40,573 nucleotides of DNA from Clostridia bacterium (GTDB taxonomy: Bacteria > Bacillota > Clostridia > Oscillospirales > CAG-272): positions 1 through 40,573 of the forward strand of contig JAFUPC010000121.1 of assembly GCA_017481495.1 (NCBI GenBank), written 5' to 3'. Under the pieces are notes generated by a model. That model saw only the letters and a list, made by a program, of their open reading frames with translations, made no database searches and was not told where the DNA came from. The translations under genes were made by a program, and so were the position numbers. Shown piece by piece: positions 7,552 through 15,205 of the stretch; the stretch's first letter is position 1; each line of letters begins with the position of its first letter.

Positions 7552-8289
7552 TCAGTCATAAATATAATAAGGCAGCAGAGGTCTTCCGCCCAGCTCAAAG
7601 ACGTAATCCTTGGAACGGAGCAGGGCGACCAGCTCCGCGCCGTTCTGCGGCTTTACTTTCGCGCGCAGGGAGGAGGTGCCTTCGTGGCCGCGGTGGTGCA
7701 GGTCGGTGCCGATGGTGACGATCGGGATATTTTCCTGCTGTGCATACCGCGAGGCGATGGTGACACGGGAATTGTGGCCGGGATGCAGGTTGAACGCTTC
7801 GATGGCGTCCATGTGCGCGCCGTCTATCGGCTCAATGCCGTTGCGGAACGGATGCGCCTGGAGGATCAGACGGTCGGGGCTGTTGTATTTTTCGTAAAAT
7901 TCCCGGAAGGTCAGTCCGAACTGCGTAACCGTTTCCCGCAGGAATGCTTCGTCAATGCCGTAGACCAGATAGTCGTTGCAGTTTTCGTGGAAACGGTATT
8001 CCGCACCCAAAATGACGGTCATGCCTGCCGCTTCGCCAAACTCTTTCGTCTTGTAAAAATCTTCCAGATACTTGCCGACGGGGTCGTCCGCACCCATGTA
8101 GGTGCCGCCCTCAAAGAAGTGGTTCGTCACGCAGACCGTGTCGCATCCGGTCGCTTTCAGCCGTTCGATGAATTCCGCGGGAACCAGCTCCGAACATCCG
8201 GAGGCAGGGGAGGTGTGCGCGTGGAGTTCGATTTTGTATTTGTATTGGTCAAGATACGCCTTGATTTCGGCGGGGAGATTGGTGGTCAT
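7552..8289 (-). CDS. PHP domain phosphoesterase-like protein
   Basis: A 245-residue protein of the PHP superfamily of metal-dependent phosphoesterases. Metal-binding motifs seen are ELHAHTSP (His23, His25), the following D-x-V-x-V-T-N-H strand, ILQAHPFRNG and the late GTDLHHRGHEG. These supply the usual His/Asp clusters for two or three metal ions. The N-terminal ~15 residues are a short helix. It is a stand-alone PHP protein of the length of histidinol-phosphatase-like or nucleotide 3',5'-phosphatase members; the substrate cannot be assigned. ATG 8289 has GGAG ten bases upstream, and the promoter at 8326-8354 serves it alone. Confidence 0.85.
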   Translation of the reverse strand: MTTNLPAEIKAYLDQYKYKIELHAHTSPASGCSELVPAEFIERLKATGCDTVCVTNHFFEGGTYMGADDPVGKYLEDFYKTKEFGEAAGMTVILGAEYRFHENCNDYLVYGIDEAFLRETVTQFGLTFREFYEKYNSPDRLILQAHPFRNGIEPIDGAHMDAIEAFNLHPGHNSRVTIASRYAQQENIPIVTIGTDLHHRGHEGTSSLRAKVKPQNGAELVALLRSKDYVFELGGRPLLPYYIYD

Positions 8290-8325
8290 TTGAAAAATAC
8301 TCCTTTGAAAAAAATCCTTTCCTAT

Positions 8326-8354
8326 ATTATAAATCAAAACGCGGAAAATGTACA
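8326..8354 (-). promoter_or_regulatory. Promoter of the PHP gene
   Basis: On the minus strand, TGTACA (8354-8349), a 17-bp spacer and TATAAT (8331-8326). The transcript would start about 30 nt before ATG 8289. Confidence 0.65.
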
Positions 8355-8491
8355 GGGGTTTTGCGAAAAAAGTACGAAAAATTTTTTTGCACCCGCATAT
8401 TCAAAAACGCGAGAAAATCAAAGAAAACGAGAGAAAAAACGAGCAATCCAAAACCTAAATTAAAATTTTGAAAAAACTTTTTGAAAACCCA

Positions 8492-8520
8492 TTGACAAAT
8501 GCGCCGTTATGTGATATAAT
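8492..8520 (+). promoter_or_regulatory. Consensus promoter of rplM-rpsI
   Basis: A perfect TTGACA (8492-8497), 17-bp spacer and perfect TATAAT (8515-8520). This is the expected strength for a ribosomal protein operon. The 8355-8491 stretch upstream is A-rich and could act as an UP element. Confidence 0.92.
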
Positions 8521-8526
8521 ATAACA

Positions 8527-8605
8527 CGTTCTGTAAAGATATCACACGGTGTTTCCCGGACAAGCGATGCGGGCGGCACCTGTCACAATAACGGAGGAAA
8601 GTACA
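8527..8605 (+). promoter_or_regulatory. rplM 5' leader, candidate L13 autoregulatory RNA
   Basis: The ~79-nt untranslated leader contains a hairpin at 8548-8580. GGTG pairs with CACC, and after an internal loop CCCG (8555-8558) pairs with CGGG (8570-8573). Firmicutes rplM-rpsI operons often carry an L13 leader that L13 binds to repress its own synthesis. That this leader is such an element is inferred from position and the single hairpin, not from a matched consensus. Confidence 0.4.
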
Positions 8606-9034
8606 ATGTCCACTTACATGGCAAAAAAGGAAACGCTGGAACGCGCTTGGTATATCATTGACGCGGCAGGCAAGCCCGTCGGCAAGACCGCAGCGCTCGC
8701 AGCTTCCATTCTCAACGGCAAGCACAAGCCCACATACACCCCTCATGTTGACTGCGGCGACCATGTCGTCATCATCAACGCTGAAAAGGCAGTTTTCACC
8801 GGCAAGAAGATGACCGATAAGATCTACTACCATCATTCCGGTTATATCGGCGGCCTGAAGTTCATTCCCGCAGGTCAGCTGATGAAGACCAAGCCCGAAG
8901 CAGTTCTGGAAATGGCAGTCAAGGGTATGCTTCCCCACAACTCCATCGGTTCCGCAAGCTTCAACCGTCTCAAGGTCTACGCAGGCAGCGAGCACAAGCA
9001 GCAGGCGCAGAACCCCACCCCCATCGAGGCGTAA
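8606..9034 (+). CDS. rplM: 50S ribosomal protein L13
   Basis: A 142-residue L13, the usual length. Diagnostic stretches are WYIIDAAGKPVGKTAALAA near the N-terminus, GDHVVIINAEKAVFTGKK, KIYYHHSGYIGG and AVKGMLPHNSIG, followed by LKVYAGSEHKQQAQNP. It binds 23S rRNA early in large-subunit assembly. The start is fixed by GGAGG at 8593-8597, nine bases before ATG 8606. It forms the conserved two-gene operon with rpsI, 30 bp downstream, under a consensus promoter. Confidence 0.98.
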   Translation: MSTYMAKKETLERAWYIIDAAGKPVGKTAALAASILNGKHKPTYTPHVDCGDHVVIINAEKAVFTGKKMTDKIYYHHSGYIGGLKFIPAGQLMKTKPEAVLEMAVKGMLPHNSIGSASFNRLKVYAGSEHKQQAQNPTPIEA

Positions 9035-9064
9035 TCGGACAAGATAGAAAGGAAGTATTTGAAA

Positions 9065-9469
9065 ATGATGTATACAAGTGCTAAGCCCTACTTCTACGGC
9101 ACGGGCAGAAGAAAGAAGTCCACCGCAAGAGTCCGCATCATGCCCGGTACCGGTGTGATCACCATCAACGGCCGCGACATCGACGACTATTTCGGTCTCG
9201 AAACCATGAAGCTCATCGTCAACCAGCCCTTCGGCGTTACCGGCACGGAAGGCAAGTTTGACATCATCGCAAACGTCCGCGGCGGCGGTTTCTCCGGTCA
9301 GGCCGGCGCGATCCGTCACGGCGTTGCAAAGGCACTCCTGCAGGCTGACGAAACCAACCGTCCCGCCCTCAAGAAGGCAGGCTTCCTCACTCGTGACCCG
9401 AGAATGAAGGAAAGAAAGAAGTACGGTCTCAAGGCAGCTCGCCGCGCACCGCAGTTCTCCAAGAGATAA
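9065..9469 (+). CDS. rpsI: 30S ribosomal protein S9
   Basis: A 134-residue S9. Typical stretches are [41 protein letters not shown] and the basic end [14 protein letters not shown]...APQFSKR, whose C-terminal arginine tail reaches the ribosomal P site. ATG 9065 is preferred (AAAGGA at 9048-9053, 11 bases away). A second ATG follows directly, and a TTG at 9059 is possible but less likely. It is the second gene of the rplM operon and is followed by two terminators. Confidence 0.98.
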   Translation: MMYTSAKPYFYGTGRRKKSTARVRIMPGTGVITINGRDIDDYFGLETMKLIVNQPFGVTGTEGKFDIIANVRGGGFSGQAGAIRHGVAKALLQADETNRPALKKAGFLTRDPRMKERKKYGLKAARRAPQFSKR

Positions 9470-9493
9470 GTTTACCCCGAGTGGGTTACGGAG

Positions 9494-9521
9494 ATCCCCG
9501 AAAGCAAGTATTTTCGGGGAT
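9494..9521 (+). terminator. Terminator 1 after rpsI
   Basis: ATCCCCGAAA (9494-9503) pairs with TTTCGGGGAT (9512-9521), and TTTCTTGTATT follows. It lies 24 bp after the rpsI stop. Confidence 0.8.
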
Positions 9522-9552
9522 TTTCTTGTATTCGGATTTCATAAAAAGATTA

Positions 9553-9584
9553 CAGCTCTCACAAGCGCAAGAGCTGTTTTTTTT
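9553..9584 (+). terminator. Terminator 2 after rpsI
   Basis: CAGCTCT (9553-9559) pairs with AGAGCTG (9570-9576), followed by eight T residues. It is a strong back-up to the terminator at 9494. Confidence 0.88.
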
Positions 9585-9612
9585 CGCCCGGAAATGAGCA
9601 TTATCTTCCCCG

Positions 9613-10146
9613 TCATCCCCCCAAAACCTCAAAAATCAATTCCCCGAAATGATGCGTGGAATCCATCCCATCCCTGACCGCATCAACATAAATTTTATAA
9701 TACCCATCCTCCGCACACCGCGTATCGAAATCCAGCGTCACGTCATACGGATAACTCTTTCCTGCTTCCAAAAGGATACCGACGTCGCAGGAAATGCTGT
9801 CGCCCGGGGCGGTATCGACCCATTCATTCCCATCCCAGAACAGGATGCGGTAACCGCAATGTCCGATCATGAGGTCATAGGAATACCGGTTCGTGACCGT
9901 CAGGGTGACGGTCTTTTGTCCGCTTTGGCGGGGAAGCACCGTTTCTTCCGTTTCGAGAACCAACAGCGACTGCCGTGCGGCGGGAGCAGGGGCGGAAGTC
10001 TCCGCGGCAGATACCTCCGCGGCGGATGTCTCCGCATTTGACACGGTGCGGTCAGACACAGCGGGAGATGCTTTGGGTGCGGAACAGGAACCGATACACG
10101 CGGACAGGGACAAAAGTAAACAAACAGTGAAAATCCGGATTTTCAT
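9613..10146 (-). CDS. Lipoprotein with C-terminal Ig-like domain
   Basis: A 177-residue lipoprotein. The signal segment ends in LSAC (Cys17), with a second possible lipobox at IGSC (Cys21). Residues ~28-58 are an Ala/Ser/Glu-rich linker with near-repeats of AAETS/AAEVS. The rest is a beta-sandwich-like domain: TVTLTVTNRYSYDLMIG, then LFWDGNEWVDTAP, ILLEAGKSYPYDVTLDF and DGYYKIYVD. This order matches bacterial Ig-like domains (Big_14-like) in clostridial lipoproteins. GGAGG five bases before the ATG and a consensus promoter at 10210-10238 drive it as a single gene. Its function is unknown, possibly surface binding. Confidence 0.78.
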   Translation of the reverse strand: MKIRIFTVCLLLSLSACIGSCSAPKASPAVSDRTVSNAETSAAEVSAAETSAPAPAARQSLLVLETEETVLPRQSGQKTVTLTVTNRYSYDLMIGHCGYRILFWDGNEWVDTAPGDSISCDVGILLEAGKSYPYDVTLDFDTRCAEDGYYKIYVDAVRDGMDSTHHFGELIFEVLGG

Positions 10147-10209
10147 GGATACCTCCGATCATGCGGGCGTGGTGGAAACTTCTGTAGGAAACGGAACCGT
10201 TCTGCTTTG

Positions 10210-10238
10210 ATTATATCAGATTTTCCACAGCCTGTCAA
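10210..10238 (-). promoter_or_regulatory. Consensus promoter of the Ig-like lipoprotein gene
   Basis: On the minus strand, perfect TTGACA (10238-10233), 17-bp spacer and perfect TATAAT (10215-10210). The leader to ATG 10146 is about 57 nt. Confidence 0.88.
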
Positions 10239-10333
10239 GCACCGCGCGCAAGATTTTCCTTCGTCAGAAGTCACAAAATTCACCCCGCCGCTTTGTACAA
10301 TTCCACGAAAAAAAGGAACTTTGGCAAAACCTC

Positions 10334-10362
10334 TTGCGGGAAACACGAAAATGTACTATAAT
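10334..10362 (+). promoter_or_regulatory. Promoter of the radical-SAM pair
   Basis: TTGCGG (10334-10339), 17-bp spacer and TATAAT (10357-10362), about 55 nt before ATG 10424. The -35 is weak. Confidence 0.6.
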
Positions 10363-10423
10363 ATATAAGATACCCATCGTAAAATGACAGGAAATTATCC
10401 CTCCGAAAGGATTTTTCAATAAC

Positions 10424-12328
10424 ATGAACATCGACCAACTCTTAAAGTCCGTCTCCAAGCCCGGTCGTTACACGGGCGGGGAGATTGGGCAGATTATCAA
10501 AGACAAAGCGGACGTCCGATGCCGGTGGGCGTTCTGTTTTCCCGACACCTACGAAATCGGGATGTCGAATCTCGGCATCCGGCTGCTGTACGGTGCGCTG
10601 AACCGGGAAGACGGCATCTGGTGCGAGCGGTGCTTTGCGCCGTGGACGGACATGGAAGAACAAATGCGCCGGTACGACATTCCGCTCTGGGCACTGGAAA
10701 GCGGCGATCCGCTGACGGCGTTCGACGTCGTTGCGTTCACGCTCGGCTATGAGCTGTCCTATTCCAACGTCCTCTATATGCTCGACCTTGCGCGTATTCC
10801 CCTGACACATGAAGAACGTGCCGCGCGGGAAGCGGCGGGGGAGCGGATGCCCATCATCATCGGCGGCGGATGCTGTACCTACAATCCGGAGCCGCTTACG
10901 GACTTTTTTGACCTCTTTTCCATCGGAGAGGGCGAGGAAGCACTGCCCCAGTTGTCCCGCCTTTATATGGAAATGAAAGAAAACGGCACCTACACGCGAG
11001 AAGATTTTCTGCACGAAGCGGCAAAGCTGGGCGGCTTCTATGTGCCGTCGTTCTACACGGTAACCTATCACGACGACGGAACGATTTCCGCTGTTACGAA
11101 AAAATACGATGACATTCCCGACCGGGTGACAAAGTGTATCATCAAAAATTTCGATACCTCCTATTTCCCCGAAAGCACGTTCATGCCGTTCATCGACACG
11201 GTGCAGGACCGCGTGATGCTGGAGGTCTACCGCGGCTGTCCGCGCGGATGTCGGTTCTGTCAGGCGGGCATGGTCTACCGTCCCATCCGCGAAAAATCAC
11301 CCGATGTGCTGGCGCGGCAGGCGAAGTGTCTGTACGAAAACACCGGGTACGAGGAAATTTCCCTTTCCTCCCTTTCCATCAGCGACTATACGCGCCTGAC
11401 GGAGCTGACCGAAGAACTGCTTTCCTGGACGGACGATGCGCGGGTCAATCTCGCCCTGCCGTCCCTGCGTGCGGATACGTTCACCAAAGAGCTGATGGAG
11501 CGCATTTCCTCCGTCCGCACCAGCACCCTGACCTTTGCGCCGGAAGCCGGCACCCAGCGTCTGCGCGATGTCATCAACAAAAACGTCACCGAAGAAGAAA
11601 TTCTGCGCGCGTGCAATGTCGCGTTCGCCGCCGGAAAGAATCAGGTCAAGCTGTACTTCATGATCGGTCATCCGACCGAAACCAGGGAAGACCTGGACGG
11701 CATCTATGACCTGTCGGAGCACGTTGTGCACGAATTCTACGTCAACAAGCGGCAGGACAAGCAGCTCGGAAAACCGAACAAAGGCGGCGTGCAGGTCACG
11801 TTGTCCACAGCGGCGTTCGTGCCGAAGCCCTTTACCGCGTTCCAGTGGGAAAAGCAGGATGCGCTTGATGTGACCATGGAAAAACAGCAGTATCTGCGCG
11901 GCATCATCACCGACCGCAAGGTGAAGTTCAACTATCACGATGCCAAGGTCGGCCGTATCGAGGGGGTCTTTGCCCGCGGGGACAGAAAGCTCTGCCGGGC
12001 ACTGCTCGAAGCGCATCGGCGCGGAGTACGGTTTGATGCGTGGGAAGAATTTTTCTCCTATGAGACGTGGATGGAAATTTTCTCCGCTGTCGGCGTGGAC
12101 CCGGATTTCTATACGACAAGAGGCTTTGGTGAGGACGAAATTCTGCCGTGGGACGTCATCGACTGCGGCGTGACAAAGGAATTTCTCCTGCGCGAAAAAC
12201 ACAAGGCATACGAAACGAAAACAACGAAAAACTGCATGGAGGCGTGTTCCGCCTGCGGTGCAGACAGACTGGGAGGGGAACAGACATGGTGCAACCGCGA
12301 ACTTTGCAAATACAGGCAGAAAAACTGA
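10424..12328 (+). CDS. B12-binding-like radical SAM protein, TIGR03960 family
   Basis: A 634-residue radical SAM protein. The N-terminal ~170 residues resemble a cobalamin-binding-like domain (FPDTYEIGMSNLGIRLLYG, then IIIGGGCCTYNPEPL and DLFSIGEGEEA). The radical SAM cluster motif is Cys272-x3-Cys276-x2-Cys279 in YRGCPRGCRFCQ. It is followed by SLSSLSISDYTRL, LTFAPEAGTQRLRDVI and VKLYFMIGHPTET, the usual barrel signatures. The C-terminal ~90 residues are Cys-rich (CMEACSACGAD...WCNRELC), possibly a second metal site. The reaction is not established for this family. It overlaps the DUF2344 gene by 43 bp, the conserved partner, so the two products probably act together. Confidence 0.92.
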   Translation: MNIDQLLKSVSKPGRYTGGEIGQIIKDKADVRCRWAFCFPDTYEIGMSNLGIRLLYGALNREDGIWCERCFAPWTDMEEQMRRYDIPLWALESGDPLTAFDVVAFTLGYELSYSNVLYMLDLARIPLTHEERAAREAAGERMPIIIGGGCCTYNPEPLTDFFDLFSIGEGEEALPQLSRLYMEMKENGTYTREDFLHEAAKLGGFYVPSFYTVTYHDDGTISAVTKKYDDIPDRVTKCIIKNFDTSYFPESTFMPFIDTVQDRVMLEVYRGCPRGCRFCQAGMVYRPIREKSPDVLARQAKCLYENTGYEEISLSSLSISDYTRLTELTEELLSWTDDARVNLALPSLRADTFTKELMERISSVRTSTLTFAPEAGTQRLRDVINKNVTEEEILRACNVAFAAGKNQVKLYFMIGHPTETREDLDGIYDLSEHVVHEFYVNKRQDKQLGKPNKGGVQVTLSTAAFVPKPFTAFQWEKQDALDVTMEKQQYLRGIITDRKVKFNYHDAKVGRIEGVFARGDRKLCRALLEAHRRGVRFDAWEEFFSYETWMEIFSAVGVDPDFYTTRGFGEDEILPWDVIDCGVTKEFLLREKHKAYETKTTKNCMEACSACGADRLGGEQTWCNRELCKYRQKN

Positions 12329-13089
12329 ACTGCGCCGCACCCGCGCCAAGAGATACCGTCGCGCCGGATTTTCTCATGGACGACATTCATCCGCAGAGCA
12401 GAACGCTGACGGTGCGCCTTGGCTTTTACAAGGTCGGGCGGATGCAGTTTATCTCGCATCTGGACTTACAGCGGTTCATGAAGCGGGCATTCGTGCGGTC
12501 GGGACTGCCGATCTGGTTTTCCGAGGGGTTCAATCCGCACCCGAAAATGGTCTTCTCGACCCCGCTTTCCATCGGCATTCAGTCCCTGTGCGAGTTTGCG
12601 GATACCAAAATGACATCTCCCGTCACCCCGGCGCAGATATTGGATGCGCTGAATCCCTGTATGCCCGATGAGCTGCAGCTGTTTTATGCCGCGCCGCCTA
12701 AAATGAAAATGACCGACATCGGCTTTGCGCGGTATGAAATGCACCTGCACCACCCCGCAGTCACAAAGGAAACCGGCGCCGCGGTCGCCGCCGAACTGGA
12801 TGCGATGTATTCCGCCCCGCTGATTCTGTCCAAACGCTCCAAATCCGGCGATAAGGACACCGACATCTCGCCCTTTATCCGGAAAACGGAAACGGTGTTC
12901 GACCGGGAAACGGGGAATCTGCACATCCGCGCAACGCTGTGCGCCGACAACGCGAATTTCCTGAATCCCGAATACCTCATCCGCGCCGCGGCGGAAAAAG
13001 GGCTTGTCTTTGACGACCCCATGACCGCGTGGTACGACATCATGCGCACCGAAATCCTCTGCGCCGACGGGACAACGCCGTTCTGCTGA
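12286..13089 (+). CDS. DUF2344 (TIGR03936) radical-SAM-linked protein
   Basis: A 267-residue protein of the DUF2344 family, normally encoded next to, or fused to, the TIGR03960 radical SAM protein. The typical start of the domain is LGFYKVGRMQFISHLDLQRF with MKRAFVRSGLPIWFSEGFNP, and later KMVFSTPLSIGI. The ~45 residues before it are a non-conserved leader. ATG 12286 is supported by GGGAGGGG at 12271-12278, seven bases upstream, so initiation happens inside the radical-SAM gene. In many Clostridia this pair precedes rng and the rplU-rpmA operon; here a terminator and unrelated genes follow instead. Confidence 0.9.
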   Translation: MVQPRTLQIQAEKLNCAAPAPRDTVAPDFLMDDIHPQSRTLTVRLGFYKVGRMQFISHLDLQRFMKRAFVRSGLPIWFSEGFNPHPKMVFSTPLSIGIQSLCEFADTKMTSPVTPAQILDALNPCMPDELQLFYAAPPKMKMTDIGFARYEMHLHHPAVTKETGAAVAAELDAMYSAPLILSKRSKSGDKDTDISPFIRKTETVFDRETGNLHIRATLCADNANFLNPEYLIRAAAEKGLVFDDPMTAWYDIMRTEILCADGTTPFC

Positions 13090-13122
13090 TGCGGATGGAG
13101 GATATATTTACAGAAAGAACGA

Positions 13123-13151
13123 GCGGAACGCCGAAGGCGTTCCGCTTTTTT
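13123..13151 (+). terminator. Terminator after the radical-SAM pair
   Basis: GCGGAACGCC (13123-13132) pairs perfectly with GGCGTTCCGC (13136-13145) around GAA, followed by TTTTTTG. Confidence 0.92.
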
Positions 13152-13211
13152 GTTGGTGGGGGAATTGGCAAGGATATAAGCCAAACGGTTCGCATCCTTT
13201 CCAAAGAAAGG

Positions 13212-13649
13212 TTAATTACTTTCCGTCCGATACTTCACGACCGATTCCGTGACATTGGACAGCACGATCTCCCCGTTCTGATTGTAAATATCCATCGTCG
13301 TTTCGCAGATGCCGTTGTACGGATTGCGGCGCTCGATGCGGGTCACGCGGACGTCGCCCCACAGAACATCGTCGGCAAAGACGGGTTTCTTCCACTCGAT
13401 GTGCGTGGATTTTCCTGCGATCAGCTCGTCGCCGAAAATGTCCGTTTCCAATACCTTTGACCAGATGGACATAAACGTCATGACACCGGGCGCGATGAGC
13501 TTGCCGTACCGCGTGGTCTTCGCGTATTCGGGGTCGGTGTGGATGCGGATGGGGTCGTAGTCCTTTGCGAATGCAACCATTTTGTCATAGTTGATGCGCA
13601 CGGATTCCGTTCTGAAATGCAGATCGGGGGAAATATCGTCAAGATACAT
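13212..13649 (-). CDS. MaoC-like (R)-hydratase/hot-dog domain protein
   Basis: A 145-residue single-domain protein of the MaoC dehydratase family. The active-site region is YDPIRIHTDPEYAKTTRYG with Asp32 and His37, followed by KLIAPGVMT, which forms the hot-dog helix in enzymes that hydrate 2-enoyl-CoA or related thioesters. The later HIEWKKPVFADDVL and RIERRNPYNGI fit the second half of the fold. The substrate is unknown and no fatty-acid genes are adjacent. It has its own promoter (13690-13718) and an AAAGGAAG site upstream of ATG 13649. Confidence 0.85.
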   Translation of the reverse strand: MYLDDISPDLHFRTESVRINYDKMVAFAKDYDPIRIHTDPEYAKTTRYGKLIAPGVMTFMSIWSKVLETDIFGDELIAGKSTHIEWKKPVFADDVLWGDVRVTRIERRNPYNGICETTMDIYNQNGEIVLSNVTESVVKYRTESN

Positions 13650-13689
13650 ACGTTTTCTTCCTTTTATTATAAGAATATACAGTACCTAT

Positions 13690-13718
13690 ATTGTACCACA
13701 TATCACGGAAAAATACAA
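13690..13718 (-). promoter_or_regulatory. Promoter of the MaoC-like gene
   Basis: On the minus strand, TTGTAT (13718-13713), 17-bp spacer and TACAAT (13695-13690). A second TATAAT closer to the gene (~13665-13672) lacks a good -35. Confidence 0.6.
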
Positions 13719-13736
13719 CCCCGGTGACGGAAATTT

Positions 13737-14771
13737 TTATAACATCGAAAGGATCTCCGCGTATTCCGCCGTTTCGCGTACCCCGGCATAGAAAACGTCT
13801 TCCGTTTCAAGATCGTGCTGCAGTTCCGCACGCAGACAGGGATATCCCTCATGTCGCCGGTCATACGGATGTGCGCGGAACAGAAGAGCCCCGGAGGAGA
13901 CCACGTCGGGAAGCGCATCGTGCTTGCAGGCGCAGTCGGCACAAAGACGGAGATACGCAAAGGCGCGGTCGCAGTCGCCCATGAGAAACGCTTCTTCCGC
14001 CATCCCCTGGAAGTTGCGCGCTTTGCGGGTCAGCTTGAACGCAAGATCGTCGGTCTCGTAAAGCGCATCGTAGACGGCGTTGCTCTTTTCATACAGTGCA
14101 ATGCGCTCTCCCGGAGCATACGAATTTGCGATCTTCCGCACGGAAAGCCAGAATTCATAGCCGAGCTTTAAGATGATGTTGTCCTGTACATGGCAGAGCA
14201 GTTCGTCTCCGTCGAGAAAATTGCGCAGAACGTCTTCCTGCGTGTCGTAATAATTGGGAAGCGTTTTCGCGGCGGCGATCGCTTTTTCTGTTTCGCCCAT
14301 GTTGTAAAGTGCGTGACAGCGCGTGCGTTCAAGCCAGCTTCGGAGAGACGTGTCAGTCGAATGCGTCAGCACGTCGTCGCAGATGGAAACAGCGCGCGCG
14401 GGGTCGGATTTCTGAATGGCGGAGGAAAGCCAGCAAAGCAGGCGGTGATTGTTCGGAAAACGCGACAGACCCTCCTCGCACAGCGGCGCGATCTCGTCAA
14501 ACCGGTAATGGCAGTCCGCTTCCCGGCACCGCGCGATGATGGCATCGACTTCTTCCTCTTCCCGCAGGGTGTCCACCCCGAGCAGACCGTCCACCGTGAT
14601 GTGGAAAAATCCTGCGATCTTTGGCAAAAGCGTGATGTCCGGATACGACTCCGCCCGCTCCCATTTGGAAACGGTCTGGAACGAAACGCCGAGCCGCGCG
14701 GCAAGCTGTTCCTGTGAAAGCGAAAGCGCCTGCCGGTGCCGGCGGATGTTTTGGGAAAGATGTAATTCCAT
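13737..14771 (-). CDS. XRE-family regulator with TPR-like C-terminal region
   Basis: A 344-residue regulator. Residues ~1-65 are an XRE/Cro-type helix-turn-helix (NIRRHRQALSLSQEQLAARL, then GVSFQTVSKWERAESYPD). The remainder is all helical, with repeated pairs such as ALYNMGETEKAIAAAKTL and EEAFLMGDCDRAFAYLRL that look like tetratricopeptide repeats and may bind a peptide or partner protein. This arrangement is common in Firmicutes; the targets cannot be told from context. ATG 14771 has AAAGGAG eight bases upstream. Short GGTA/TACC repeats around its promoter could be self-operators, but this is weak. Confidence 0.85.
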   Translation of the reverse strand: MELHLSQNIRRHRQALSLSQEQLAARLGVSFQTVSKWERAESYPDITLLPKIAGFFHITVDGLLGVDTLREEEEVDAIIARCREADCHYRFDEIAPLCEEGLSRFPNNHRLLCWLSSAIQKSDPARAVSICDDVLTHSTDTSLRSWLERTRCHALYNMGETEKAIAAAKTLPNYYDTQEDVLRNFLDGDELLCHVQDNIILKLGYEFWLSVRKIANSYAPGERIALYEKSNAVYDALYETDDLAFKLTRKARNFQGMAEEAFLMGDCDRAFAYLRLCADCACKHDALPDVVSSGALLFRAHPYDRRHEGYPCLRAELQHDLETEDVFYAGVRETAEYAEILSML

Positions 14772-14818
14772 AATAAATGCTCCTTTGTGGGAATAATGAC
14801 GGTACCGTTTGTGATACC

Positions 14819-14847
14819 ATTATACCATAAAGGAGCATATTTTGCAA
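14819..14847 (-). promoter_or_regulatory. Promoter of the XRE regulator gene
   Basis: On the minus strand, TTGCAA (14847-14842), 17-bp spacer and TATAAT (14824-14819). ATGGTA occurs twice across the -10 region, a possible operator. Confidence 0.68.
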
Positions 14848-14930
14848 TAACGCCGTCGGAGAGGCGGATTCTACGGATGGGGGAATTTTTCGGTGTGTGA
14901 TGTGTAATTCCGGTGTTTTGGATAATGTGA

Positions 14931-15197
14931 TGTGACCCTGACGATTTCGTGTAACGCTGTGAGTTTCCGGGATTTTGTAGGGGTGTCCAGGTTTCGCGAA
15001 GCGAAACCCTCATGCCGCCCGAAATCAATAAATCTTTCGCAGACGTATCAGAACTTTCTGAATAACATTCCGGACAGGCTGAAAAATCTTTCAATGGTAC
15101 GACAGATTTTCAAATCACCGGGCGGCATAAGCATTTCGCTTCGCGAAACCGGGATGCCCTTACACCCATAATAAATGTCGTCTTTCTTGAATTGACA
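14931..15197. repeat. Inverted-repeat element, copy D (267 bp)
   Basis: A long imperfect palindrome occupying most of the 434-bp gap 14772-15205. The left arm contains TTTTGTAGGGGTGTCCAGG and GGTTTCGCGAAGCGAAACC before TGCCGCCCG. The right arm carries the inverted counterparts (CGGGCGGCATAAG, CATTTCGCTTCGCGAAACC, TACACCCATAATAAAT) and ends in ATTGACA. Inner sequences AAATCTTTCGC and GATTTTCAAATCACCGG are shared with copy C at 35147-35413, and the two have the same length by my boundaries. It ends 8 bp from the stop codon of the DUF3604 gene. It holds no convincing gene. Confidence 0.82.
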
Positions 15198-15205
15198 ATA
15201 TCACC

